Source: DATMNR01 sp963702765 (GTDB lineage Bacteria > Chloroflexota > Ktedonobacteria > Ktedonobacterales > Ktedonobacteraceae). From it: a stretch of 62,008 bases of DNA. Under the pieces are notes generated by a model that saw only the letters and a program-made list of their open reading frames with translations, did not search any database and was not told the origin of the DNA. Below, piece after piece: positions 10,601 through 19,537 of this stretch. The DNA lies in assembly GCA_963702765.1 (NCBI GenBank), contig CAVPEB010000049.1, positions 1 to 62,008 on the forward strand. Reading direction: 5' to 3'. Position 1 is the first letter of the stretch, and every line of letters starts with the position of its first letter. Position numbers and translations under genes: made by a program.

Positions 10601-10985
10601 TTTCCCCAGTAGTGCCCGTTATTGTCCCAATGGTAATTACTCGTTGGGTCTTCGCGGATTAGGGAGTTACTGGCCCAATGATAGTTTAGGGCCTCCCACA
10701 GAGGTGACATCTGATTTACCTGGACGAGCCATGTGGGGTGGTTTGACGTTGACGCCAAAGAATTGTATATCAACAATCACGATTCAGTGGTATGTTCCGC
10801 ATGCAATTCAGCAAATTGCCGGTCATCCATCTTATGCGATTCTGGTACAGAAGCAGGGTGGATATATTCCTACGGTTCAGATCACTGTTGATACCAGCGC
10901 AGTTCCGGGTTTGAAGCCTTTGAACTTCCAGAGTGATATCGTTGCTGATAGGTTGCTCACTCTGTCATTATCCAAGAAGACATAA
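7664..10985 (+). CDS. DUF4012 membrane-anchored protein, frameshifted near the N-terminus
   Basis: The uninterrupted frame from 7872 gives 1037 residues, but the true start is probably TTG 7664, five bases after GCGGAGGTG. From there the protein reads SNVRVDISPAKSTRKRD... and ends at a TAG at 7769. The other frame is open from 7755 and continues NKRKNAVQDYFTTDLPLGE into the long frame, so one indel near 7757-7770 splits it. An acidic, Glu/Val-rich low-complexity stretch of about 200 residues follows. Then come a basic patch, one membrane helix (SLMFVIFLPLGTGLAAY), and a large outer domain with the DUF4012 signature DNGELRPGGGFTGMYG. The C-terminal third has a Ser/Gly/Pro/Cys-rich linker. DUF4012 proteins are extracellular proteins of unknown function, often near polysaccharide genes. 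A perfect hairpin follows at 11051. Confidence 0.75.
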
Positions 10986-11050
10986 GCAATATGCTTCAGG
11001 GCCTCTGCAAAGTTACTATGTGGAGCACCTGCGGCGCAAGCATGTGATGG

Positions 11051-11098
11051 TGTAGAAGAGTTTCTGAGCGCCCGCGGGCGCTCAGAAACTCTTCTACA
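11051..11098 (+). terminator. Perfect 48-base palindrome ending the DUF4012 unit
   Basis: Two 24-base arms (11051-11074 and 11075-11098) are perfectly complementary with no spacer, GC-rich at the centre (GAGCGCCCGCGGGCGCTC). It lies 65 bases after the stop codon and just before the valS promoter. There is no T-tract, so it is a strong hairpin but not a textbook intrinsic terminator. Confidence 0.7.
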
Positions 11099-11110
11099 TA
11101 CCAAAATTAC

Positions 11111-11139
11111 TTGACATGTTGCTGCTTAGCCGCTAGACT
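11111..11139 (+). promoter_or_regulatory. Promoter of the T-box/valS unit
   Basis: TTGACA (11111-11116) and TAGACT (11134-11139) are separated by 17 bases, directly upstream of the T-box leader. The consensus -35 and exact spacing make this a good vegetative promoter. Confidence 0.7.
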
Positions 11140-11159
11140 GTAACTAAGAAATAGAACTG

Positions 11160-11404
11160 CATAAGGGACGGTGAGCAGGAGGAGTAAGTGTATACTCCGC
11201 GAGAGAGGGAAAACCAGATGAGCTGCAAGTTTTCCTCGGAGCAGATACGCTGAAGGTCGCCTGGGAGTCTGGACGTTACAATTTCCACGGGAGCGCCCGA
11301 TACAGCGCTTTATGAGGATCAATTTTCTTGAGAAATTGATCGAAACAAGGTGGTACCACGAGTCATGTAATGCCCTCTCGTCCTTGACGGGAAGGGCTTT
11401 TTCT
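11160..11404 (+). promoter_or_regulatory. T-box riboswitch controlling valS
   Basis: The leader of about 245 bases has the conserved T-box AAGGTGGTACCACG at 11347-11360, which pairs with the uncharged tRNA acceptor end. It is followed at once by a terminator stem and T-run. Upstream, a long stem (GAGGGAAAAC pairing with GTTTTCCTC) fits the distal part of Stem I. A GTC triplet at 11256-11258, in the 3' side of Stem I, is a tentative valine specifier codon. By known T-box action, uncharged tRNA-Val would stabilise the antiterminator and switch on valS, which starts 45 bases downstream. Confidence 0.9.
11372..11403 (+). terminator. Regulated terminator of the T-box leader
   Basis: A GC-rich stem (GCCCTCTCGTC with GACGGGAAGGGC) is followed by TTTTTT. 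Its left arm overlaps the region expected to pair with the T-box sequence in the antiterminator form. Confidence 0.85.
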
Positions 11405-11448
11405 ATGTGTCATTTCATGAGCAATAATCATTGATAGCTGGAGGGGAT

Positions 11449-14160
11449 ATGATCGAGCAGGAGAATAACATACTATCATCATTACCTAAAACATATGAAC
11501 CGCAAGCCGTTGAAGGGAAATGGTATCGTTTCTGGGAGGAAGGCGGCTACTTCAAGCCGAACGGTAATATGGCTCGTCCAACGTTTGTAATCAGCATGCC
11601 TCCTCCTAATGTAACAGGCGCTTTGCACCTTGGACATGCCATAACTGCCACCGTTGAAGATATTCTTATTCGATATCATCGCATGAGAGGCGATGACACA
11701 TTGTGGGTTCCAGGTGAAGATCACGCGGGTATTGCAACACAGACCGTGGTTGAACGACTGCTAGCCCAGGAGGGCACTGATCGTCATGCGATTGGGCGTG
11801 AAGCGTTTATCGAGCGCGTCTGGCAGTGGGTGAATCAATATAAAAGCCGCATTCAGGATCAGCATCGTCGCCTGGGAGCTTCCTGCGATTGGTCTCGCGA
11901 ACGCTTCACGCTTGACGAGGGGTCTATCGAGAGCCGTGCGTGAGGTGTTTGTGCGTCTCTATGACGAGGGATTGATTTACCGTGGAGAACGTATCATCAA
12001 CTGGTGCCCACGATGTATGAGCGCACTTTCTGATCTTGAGGTCAATCATATCGACACAGCGGGTACCCTCACATACGTGCGTTATCCTCTGCTGCCACAG
12101 GATGGTGAGGAGACCACTGAATATATCAGCGTTGCAACCACGCGTCCAGAAACAATCCTGGGAGATACTGCGGTGGCTGTAAATCCTAAAGATGCGCGAT
12201 ATAAAGACATGATTGGACGAATGGCTATCTTGCCGGTCATTGGTCGTGAAATACCAATAGTTGCAGATGAGGCTGTTGATCCCGCTTTTGGCACAGGAGC
12301 TGTAAAGGTAACACCAGCTCATGATCCAGTTGACTTTGAGATTGGTGAACGACATAGCCTGCCTTTTGTGCAAGTGATCGGTTTTGACGCGAAAATGACT
12401 GCGGATGCCGGACCCTATGTTGGGCAAGATCGTTATGAAGCTCGCAAAAACCTGGTGGAAGAATTGGATCGGCTTGGGCTGATTGTCAAGACTGAAGACT
12501 ACACGGTGCCGCTGGGCCACTGCCAGCGCTGTGATACCGTCATTGAGCCACTTATATCGAAACAGTGGTTCGTCAAAATGAGGCCGCTTGCTACTCCAGC
12601 TATGGGTGCAGTCAAGTATGATCTCATGAAAATTGTGCCTGAACGGTTCAATAAGGTTTACATGGACTGGTTGGAAAATATCCATGATTGGTGTATATCA
12701 CGCCAATTGTGGTGGGGGCATCGCATCCCGGTCTGGTATTGTGATACCTGTGGTCAAATGTCAGTGAGCCGAGAGGATATTGCTCTTTGTTCGCATTGCG
12801 ATAGCACTGATATACACCAGGATGAGGATGTACTCGATACATGGTTCAGTTCATGGCTCTGGCCGTTCAGCACCCTTGGCTGGCCGGAGGTGACTCCTGA
12901 TTTGTTGCGTTATTATCCAACCTCAGTGATGGAAACCGGGTATGACATCATCTTCTTCTGGGTAGCACGCATGGCAATGGCTGGCATGCATTTTCTTGGC
13001 ACGATCCCGTTCCATACCATCTACCTGCATGGTCTTGTGCGAGACGCGAAAGGCGAGAAGATGAGCAAATCCAAGAACAATGTCGTTGATCCACTCGATG
13101 TGATGGATCAGTACGGCACAGATGCTTTGCGTTTTACGCTTGCTACCAGTAGCAGCCCAGGCAATGACATGAAACTTGTGCCTGAACGCATTATTGGTAA
13201 TCGTAATTTTGCGAATAAGATCTGGAATGTGTCACGTTTCGTTCTGATGACAACCAGCGAAATTGGCGGGGGTATTCCTGCTATAGATGAGGCTGCAACC
13301 AACTACCCTGGCTGATCGCTGGATTCTCAATCGCCTGGCGAAACTAACTAAAGAAGTCACACGATTGATTGATGAGTTCCAGCTAGGTGAAGCAGGCCGG
13401 CAGATTAACGATTTCTTCTGGTCAGATTTCGCTGACTGGTATCTTGAGATTGCCAAGGTGCAAATGCAGGGCGATGAAGCATCCAGAAGCACTACAACAG
13501 GCATCCTGCGAGCAGTGCTGGATCAAAGCATGCGTTTACTGCACCCGTATATGCCCTTCGTGACCGAAGAGGTCTGGCAACATCTGTATCGCACCTGTGA
13601 GCCATCTGAAAATCATTGGCCCGCATCGGCATTAATTGTTGCGCCATGGCCACAAGCCAACATGCGGGCCAATTGACGAGGAAGCCGAACAGACATTTGA
13701 GTTTGCTGCAAGAGGTGATCATACGCATCCGCGATGCGCGTAACCAGATGAATGTTGAACCTGCTCGCCGCGTGCCCGTGATTATGGCTGCTGGTAACCA
13801 GGCCGCGATATTGGAAGCACAGGCCTCAATTATAGAGTTTCTTGCACGTACCGAGAAACCGGAATTGCATAGCTGAACTGCCTCAAAAGCCAGAGCAGTC
13901 GATGAGTCTTTTGGCAGGGCAGGTAGAGATATATCTGCCTCTGGCGGGGCTTCTTGATATAGGTAAGGAATTAGGGAGGCTCGATAAAGAGATTGGCCAG
14001 ACGCAACAAGAGATTGAGCGTCTCAAAGGTAAATTGGCGAATGAGGCTTTTGTAGCAAGGGCAAAGCCGGAGGTTGTCGAGAAGGAACGCGAGAAGCTGG
14101 CGGCGCAAGAGGAACGCATTGGCTAAGCTCAAGGACCGTAGGGCTGAACTTTTAAAGTAG
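11449..14160 (+). CDS. valS: Valyl-tRNA synthetase, interrupted by at least six frameshifts
   Basis: Stitched together the frames give about 900 residues, normal for ValRS, which charges tRNA-Val. Class I signatures are present: PPPNVTGALHLGHAI (HIGH motif) and GEKMSKSKNN (KMSKS), the editing-domain segment TTRPETILGDTAVAV, and a C-terminal coiled coil ending AKLKDRRAELLK. ATG 11449 follows GGAGGGG; the frame extends further upstream without a ribosome site. Shifts lie in the GGGG run at 11919-11922, near 13300-13310, about 13665, about 13705, 13855-13870, and about 14117. After each, the family sequence resumes in another frame, e.g. DEG|LSRAVREVF and ERI|AKLKDRR. The last correction moves the stop to 14158-14160. 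ValRS is essential, so either the sequence carries errors or a second copy exists and this one is decaying. Confidence 0.85.
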
Positions 14161-14188
14161 ACAAAAGAATGGATGGGCCAGGATAGAC

Positions 14189-14282
14189 GCGAGGGCAAGA
14201 GTAGGAGGGTGGGAGCAGAGATGGGCGGGGGCAAGAGTTCAGAGGCGAGGGTAAAGGTCCAGGGCGGGGGCAAGCCCCGCCC
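14189..14282. repeat. Four short G-rich repeats ending in a GC hairpin
   Basis: The motif GCGRGGGYAAG occurs at 14189, 14225, 14245 (with one extra A) and 14264. The last copy forms the left side of GGGCGGGG/CCCCGCCC (14262-14269, 14275-14282). The hairpin could end valS transcription, although no T-run follows. Confidence 0.45.
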
Positions 14283-14366
14283 CTACATTACACGAGAATG
14301 GTAAGGGAGGTTTCCCAGTATAGTAAGGGAGGGGCTTTTCGACCTACCTGTAGGTAGGGCTACCCT

Positions 14367-16319
14367 TTAAACAGCCATCTCTTCCCATATACCCTTTGAG
14401 AATTGCTCGTTGTACAATCTGGCATACATGCCGTTTTGTTGCATGAGTTCCTCGTGGGTGCCACGCTCTACAATTTCTCCTTTGTCGACTACGAGAATCA
14501 CATCCGCAGCCAGTATGGTAGAAAGTCTGTGAGCTATAGCTAATGTCGTACAATTCTTCATCAATGGCTCTAAGGCTGCCTGTATCAAGCGCTCTGAATG
14601 AGTATCAAGCGCGCTGGTAGCTTCGTCAAGGATCAAAATGCGCGGATTTTTCAAAATGACACGGGCAATGGCTATGCGCTGCTTCTCTCCACCTGAGAGT
14701 TTATAGCCTCGCTCGCCAACGATGGTGTCATAACCGTCATCAAGTTCCATGATGCGGTCATAAATCGCCGCTGATTTAGCTGCTGAAATCATTTCCTCTT
14801 CTGTTGCATCGGAACGTGCATACATCAGGTTTTCCCTGACAGACGCGTGGAAGAGGTACGTCTCCTGCGTCACCATACCGACTAGCTCACCAAGCGAAGC
14901 AAGCGCAATATCTTTCACATCATGTCCATCAATCTCAACTGCACCACTGTCAACATCATAGAGCCTGGGGGCAAGATAGGTAATGGTTGTCTTGCCCGCG
15001 CCGCTTGGTCCTACGAGCGCTGCTAGCTGTCCTGGTTGAATGTCAAACGTGACATGGCTGAGCGTAGAACGCCTTTCAGCTTTGTCTGTGACCAATACAG
15101 GCTCCGTTGAGATAGCATCTTTCTCACTCTCATTACCGTTTTGTACAGGACGTGGTGTTGCTTTCAACAGACCATAATCGTCACTTTTATAGGTAAATGA
15201 GACATCTTTAAAATTGATCTCACCATGCACATCATTCGCTTTCAACTGCAAGGCTTTGGGCTTATCCTTGATTTCAATGGGCAAATCCAGGTACTCAAAG
15301 ATGCGGTCAAACAGTGCCAATGCTCCTTGAATGTCCACTTGAATGTTCAGCAATTGCCCAATGGGGAAGAAGAGCCTGCTCTGCAAGGTTGTGAATGCGA
15401 CGATACCTCCTAGACTGATTGCAGCGCCCGCCGGGTTGTGTATAATCTGCGTGCCCGCGACGAGATACACAATCGCAGGTGTGATCGAAAAGAAGATGCC
15501 GATGAACATGAAGAACCAACGACCGATCATTTGCTGGCGTACTTCCAGGTTCGTCAAGGTCTGATTCTCTTGCTCAAATCGATCCTGGGCGTATTTTTGG
15601 CGTCCAAAAGTTTTTGTCAGAAGTATTCCACTGACGGAGAGTGTTTCTTGCATCATAGCCGTGAGTGACGCCATGCTCTCCTGCGTCTCCTTACTGGTGA
15701 TACGCCGCACATTGCCTATCTTGTAGGTGATCCACAGAAAGATTGGTAGCAGCCCAAGTGATATGAGTGTTAGCAAAGGGCTAATGAATAGCATCGCGAT
15801 GATTGTGCTTATCACAGTTGAGAAGTTTGAGACGATGCTGGTAGCAGTATTTGTGACAACGGCCTGGACACCACCTACGTCATTGGAAAGTCGCGATTGA
15901 ATTTCACCAGTACGCGTCGAGGTGAAGAAGCGCAACGACATACTTTGTAAATGTGCGTGGAGGTTGTTGCGGAAGTCACGCATAACCTGTTGTCCAATGA
16001 CATTATTTAAGTACGTTTGTCCTACGCCAATCAGCCCGGTGATGATAGGCATAATAATCATAATAGAGACTAAAATGATCAATAATTTTTCATTGTTTTT
16101 TCCAATAGCATCATCGAAGATGAACTGGATCATAAAGGGATTGACCAGACCTAAGACGGTTGTAAGAATGATGGCAAACAACACGATTACAATCTGGAAT
16201 TTATAAGGACTGAAAGCGCGAGCTACACGTTTGAGTGTATTCGAGTCGGTCTTTCGTCCACGTTTTTTTTGTTCTTCAAGATAAGCGGACATTCCACCGC
16301 CCATTCCATGAAATGCCAT
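14367..16319 (-). CDS. ABC transporter, fused permease and ATP-binding domains
   Basis: A 650-residue half-transporter of the MsbA/LmrA multidrug or lipid exporter type. The N-terminal part has six membrane helices starting with YKFQIVIVLFAIILTTVLGL. The C-terminal ATPase has Walker A GPSGAGKTT, a Q-loop in MVTQETYLF, the signature LSGGEKQR, Walker B ILILDEATSALD and the switch histidine in AIAHRLST. Active exporters need two such halves, so this one probably forms a homodimer. No partner gene is adjacent. A variable linker with DAISTEPVLVTDKAERRS separates the domains and is longer than usual. The substrate is unknown. Confidence 0.9.
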   Translation of the reverse strand: MAFHGMGGGMSAYLEEQKKRGRKTDSNTLKRVARAFSPYKFQIVIVLFAIILTTVLGLVNPFMIQFIFDDAIGKNNEKLLIILVSIMIIMPIITGLIGVGQTYLNNVIGQQVMRDFRNNLHAHLQSMSLRFFTSTRTGEIQSRLSNDVGGVQAVVTNTATSIVSNFSTVISTIIAMLFISPLLTLISLGLLPIFLWITYKIGNVRRITSKETQESMASLTAMMQETLSVSGILLTKTFGRQKYAQDRFEQENQTLTNLEVRQQMIGRWFFMFIGIFFSITPAIVYLVAGTQIIHNPAGAAISLGGIVAFTTLQSRLFFPIGQLLNIQVDIQGALALFDRIFEYLDLPIEIKDKPKALQLKANDVHGEINFKDVSFTYKSDDYGLLKATPRPVQNGNESEKDAISTEPVLVTDKAERRSTLSHVTFDIQPGQLAALVGPSGAGKTTITYLAPRLYDVDSGAVEIDGHDVKDIALASLGELVGMVTQETYLFHASVRENLMYARSDATEEEMISAAKSAAIYDRIMELDDGYDTIVGERGYKLSGGEKQRIAIARVILKNPRILILDEATSALDTHSERLIQAALEPLMKNCTTLAIAHRLSTILAADVILVVDKGEIVERGTHEELMQQNGMYARLYNEQFSKGIWEEMAV

Positions 16320-16426
16320 ATAGTATATACTCCTATTTTATTGAGTTCATTCCATTTAGATTTAATACTTTCATTTTTAAAGTATAAAGAATGTTGCAAA
16401 TATTATCACTGTTCTTGCGAATGGTT

Positions 16427-17599
16427 TTAGCCTGTAGATTCTGACAGGCACAATCTGTGTATCAGCCCTGCAAGCAATGCTCCACGAAGCGGGATCGAAT
16501 CTATGCGCAGATGCTCTCTGTTAAGATCATGCATGCCGCCACCGACAGGACCCAGACTATCGAGCGTAGGGACACCAGCTTCCATCAACAAATTTGCATC
16601 CGAGACGCCACCTTTCGTTTCGGATTTCAGTTCGATACCAAGCCCCTTTGCTTCTGACTGAGCTATTTCTACCAGGCGCATGACCTCGGGAGTTGCCTCA
16701 TACGCTGCGCGCCCAGGAATGCGAGTCAATGTCGTATGTGTATCTGGGATACTACATCCTGCTGCTATCTGATCCAATGCTGCGGATGCCAGGTCAAGCC
16801 CTCGTTGATTGAATGCGCGTACTGAAATGTGGCAACGCGCAGAATCAGGCACGACGTTAAGAGGTTCGCTACTACTGATACGCGTGACATTGAAGGTGAC
16901 ACCAGGAAATACGGAGTTCAGATGATGGATAGCAATCATTTTATGTGCTAACTCGATCACTGCGGAGCGTCCGCGATTTGGTTCAGCTCCGGAATGAGCC
17001 GGCACGCCAACAACTTCCAATTCATATTTTTCAGCCCCTTTGCGCGCCCTGGTCACAATCTCCAGTGATCTCGATGATTCAAGTACCAACCCTACATCTA
17101 CCTGATGAGCGATATCACGCAAAAGAGGAGCGCTGCCTGGGGAACCAACTTCTTCATCATTATTAAACACAAAAATGAGCTCTTTATATTCCTCAAAGCC
17201 AGCTTCTACTAGTGCCTGGAGTGCGTACAATCCCATTACATCGCCGGACTTCATATCGATTACGCCTGGACCATACGCTATGCCATCTTGTATATGAAAT
17301 GGTTTTGCTGCAACGGCTCCTGGAGGATATACGGTATCCACATGTCCCACTAACAATAGACGCAAGTATCCTTTTCCAGTCTTCCTTGCTACCAGGTTGT
17401 TTCCATAGGGAATGGAGTTGTGTAAGGTAACGGTAAACCCAATGTCACAGAACCACTGTTCCAGGTATGAGATGATAGCATTGACGCCATCAATTTGCCC
17501 TGAGCCGCTATCAATATTGACCAGGATTTCAAGGCGCTGAAGGAGTTCATTCTGATAGGATTGCAACCTTGGGAGGTATATTTGGGAAAAACTGTGCAT
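16427..17599 (-). CDS. M20-family metallopeptidase (carboxypeptidase G2-like)
   Basis: About 390 residues with the complete two-zinc site of M20A enzymes: LLVGHVDTVYPPG (first ligand His and catalytic Asp), VIDMKSGD, NNDEEVGSPGS (general-base Glu pair), a later glutamate in LVLESS, and GGGMHDLNREHL (last His ligand). The central dimerisation domain begins at AHSGAEPNRGRSA. Such enzymes cut C-terminal glutamate, dipeptides or N-acyl amino acids. The open frame extends to 17749, but its first 50 residues are unlike the family. ATG 17599 follows AGAAGGATTCTC, a good ribosome site, so I use it. Confidence 0.85.
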   Translation of the reverse strand: MHSFSQIYLPRLQSYQNELLQRLEILVNIDSGSGQIDGVNAIISYLEQWFCDIGFTVTLHNSIPYGNNLVARKTGKGYLRLLLVGHVDTVYPPGAVAAKPFHIQDGIAYGPGVIDMKSGDVMGLYALQALVEAGFEEYKELIFVFNNDEEVGSPGSAPLLRDIAHQVDVGLVLESSRSLEIVTRARKGAEKYELEVVGVPAHSGAEPNRGRSAVIELAHKMIAIHHLNSVFPGVTFNVTRISSSEPLNVVPDSARCHISVRAFNQRGLDLASAALDQIAAGCSIPDTHTTLTRIPGRAAYEATPEVMRLVEIAQSEAKGLGIELKSETKGGVSDANLLMEAGVPTLDSLGPVGGGMHDLNREHLRIDSIPLRGALLAGLIHRLCLSESTG

Positions 17600-17784
17600 G
17601 AGAATCCTTCTGTGGCTATCGGTTGGGTGAGTATTGATAGTATTGTAACATATGCCGGGTTTAGGATATGGTACAAAATTGCTTGCTGAATGTTGGCAAG
17701 GCACTTGAAGTTTCATAATGTGATGATTGAGTAGGGGGAATATAGTCAAATTACATTCCCCTATAGATCTCTCTAAGAGACGTT

Positions 17785-17886
17785 TTAGCGGAAGAATCTT
17801 GGTCTGGCTACCATCACGCCTAGCATAAAGCCTACAATGAAGGCTACCAGAATGAGAATGATGAGCGTTTGCGAATCGATGAACAT
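17785..17886 (-). CDS. 33-residue single-pass membrane microprotein
   Basis: A short frame not overlapping any other gene. It encodes MFIDSQTLIILILVAFIVG followed by FMLGVMVARPRFFR, that is, one hydrophobic helix of about 22 residues followed by a positively charged tail. By the positive-inside rule the C-terminus should be cytoplasmic. AAGGA lies eight bases before the ATG (17886). It sits between the M20 peptidase and the broken sigma-like gene, all on the minus strand. It is unlike random sequence in that a start, ribosome site, clean membrane helix and basic end occur together. Function is unknown; small proteins like this often regulate larger membrane complexes. Confidence 0.55.
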   Translation of the reverse strand: MFIDSQTLIILILVAFIVGFMLGVMVARPRFFR

Positions 17887-18050
17887 AGTTTATATCCTTT
17901 CAGTTCAGAGCCTGGTGTGGTGCTAAAGGAACAATCTATAATCTGAATCGATACTTTATAAAGAGGGGACGACAATGATTTTGGCAATACAACAGATTCA
18001 CGGCTCCTCCTTCTTATGCTCCGATTGCTGCTGTTGCAAAATCGCAAGAT

Positions 18051-18708
18051 TCACAATTGCGGAACAACATTCTTAAGTTGTCGATATCCTAGGGACACAA
18101 GTGAAGAGTGTCTTGTTCGCAAGATAGGTTCCTGTGGGAACAGTTCGGCATACTCCTCTAAATCTATTCCCACTTTCAAGAAAGCTACTTGAAGCGGGGA
18201 AGGTTCTGCTTCGAAGTCCATAAACCTGGCCAGGTCGATAAGCATAGCTCTGCGCAATTTTGTTGAGAAGCTAGCTATTTTCTTTGCGATTACTTGAAAG
18301 AGCCATTCTTCATATACCTTATCCAGGATAACTTCTGAGTCATTTTTTTCGTCGTGTAGCGTGTACTCTAATTGCGAAAAACCTTCGCGATTGAAAGGCT
18401 GAAGACGACTATCTTTTCGTATAAGGTCATGGAAGTAGTTTTTTGCTATTCTGATGCTCAATCGCCGGTATGATCTAATAGGAGTGTTATTGACTTTGCG
18501 CTTTGAGATCATACTCATAGGTACGTTGAATGGTGACCTGAACGATGTCCCAGGCTATATCATTTTCTTGTCCGTACCAGGAGTAGAGATGAGCTGCATA
18601 TACCCAGCGTTTAGCAAGAGGAAGGAGTACAGGGTAGAGAGAATTCCAGCTTTGTTCGGAATACTGCTTGTCAGAGTTTGTGTCAATTTTCGGTGTGGAT
18701 GTAGTCAT
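18051..18708 (-). pseudogene. Sigma-factor-like protein, frameshifted
   Basis: Two frames make one protein of about 215 residues. The first (from 18708) reads YPVLLPLAKRWVYAAHLYSW and WDIVQVTIQRTYEY. The second (to 18051) has RLSIRIAKNYFHDLIRKDSR, which resembles ECF sigma region 2 and its arginine-rich recognition helix. It then has IASFSTKLRRAMLIDLARFMDF and a C-terminal part unlike region 4. I associate this with a group of sigma-like proteins common in Ktedonobacter genomes, from memory. The frame switch is near 18495-18515. It may be sequence error or real inactivation. No anti-sigma partner is adjacent. If functional it would be a transcription factor acting with core RNA polymerase. 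Confidence 0.5.
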
Positions 18709-19537
18709 GGCCGTTCTCTTTCTTAGAAAATCTAAGATTTATTAAGTTATTTTGGCTACGATGCTTATTTCACCTACTAAGCACAACCTAATATTTTCAA
18801 AATCCTCCGATTTACAATTTCTGCGATTAGAAATTATTCCCCACTCCTTCAAACAACTTCAATTTTATTAAATAATACCATCGAAAAACTAATAAGTCAA
18901 TGAAAAATATTAGAATTTCTGATGATAAACATGTAATTATATGATATTGTATTCAAAATACACATAGATAAATCCAAGGTTATATATAGTATAATGATTT
19001 AGTTAAGCAAATCTGTGATTTCTCGTTATTGATATCATTTAAAATGCTTTCAATTATGCATTAACGTAAATAATCTAGAAGAAATAAAATTCGTAGCACG
19101 AACCAAAAGAACTTACTTAGTAAATCTTATCCATAAAATTGACCAATTTGTTTTTTCGTTTGAAAAGCATGCTCCTGTAAAGGTGCAGTAACGGCATTTC
19201 GGTTACCCAAAATATCTTGAATATAGCGGGATTGCGATGTATTCCTGAGGTATAGTTTCGTGATAATTTTTGGGTAACAAATAGATCACAAATTATTAAA
19301 TAACTATCAAGTTCAAAAATCTCATTGACATTTTTATCTCGAAAGGATACACTTATCTCAGGTATACCTTAGTATCGTTTAATTTTTCTGTTCTCATAAT
19401 TATGTAAAGTCTCTTGTAAGATCACATTTTATCTGATACCATCTTAGAAATGTTACGATGTATATGTTAGAATCGTTAGATATGTAATACAGTGTGAATA
19501 CATGAGTATTACTCATCGAAGCCTCCAGGAAGTAGTA
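18709..19537. other. Long AT-rich intergenic region with an inverted pair of 11-base sites
   Basis: No convincing gene is visible in about 830 bases. GTTACCCAAAA at 19202-19212 and its exact reverse complement at 19268-19278 are separated by 55 bases. They could bind a dimeric regulator on the promoter of the MerR-type gene downstream. The base composition is clearly more AT-rich than the flanking genes. Confidence 0.5.

Noticed and set aside
10525..10776. Minus-strand frame opposite the DUF4012 gene
   Set aside because: It is a shadow of the Ser/Gly-rich coding strand and has no start signal.
11924..12685. Minus-strand frame of 253 codons within valS
   Set aside because: It is antisense to the highly conserved catalytic part of valS and its translation has no family likeness.
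14161..14366. A CRISPR-like array in the G-rich repeats
   Set aside because: Units are only 11 bases, spacers are irregular and there are no cas genes.
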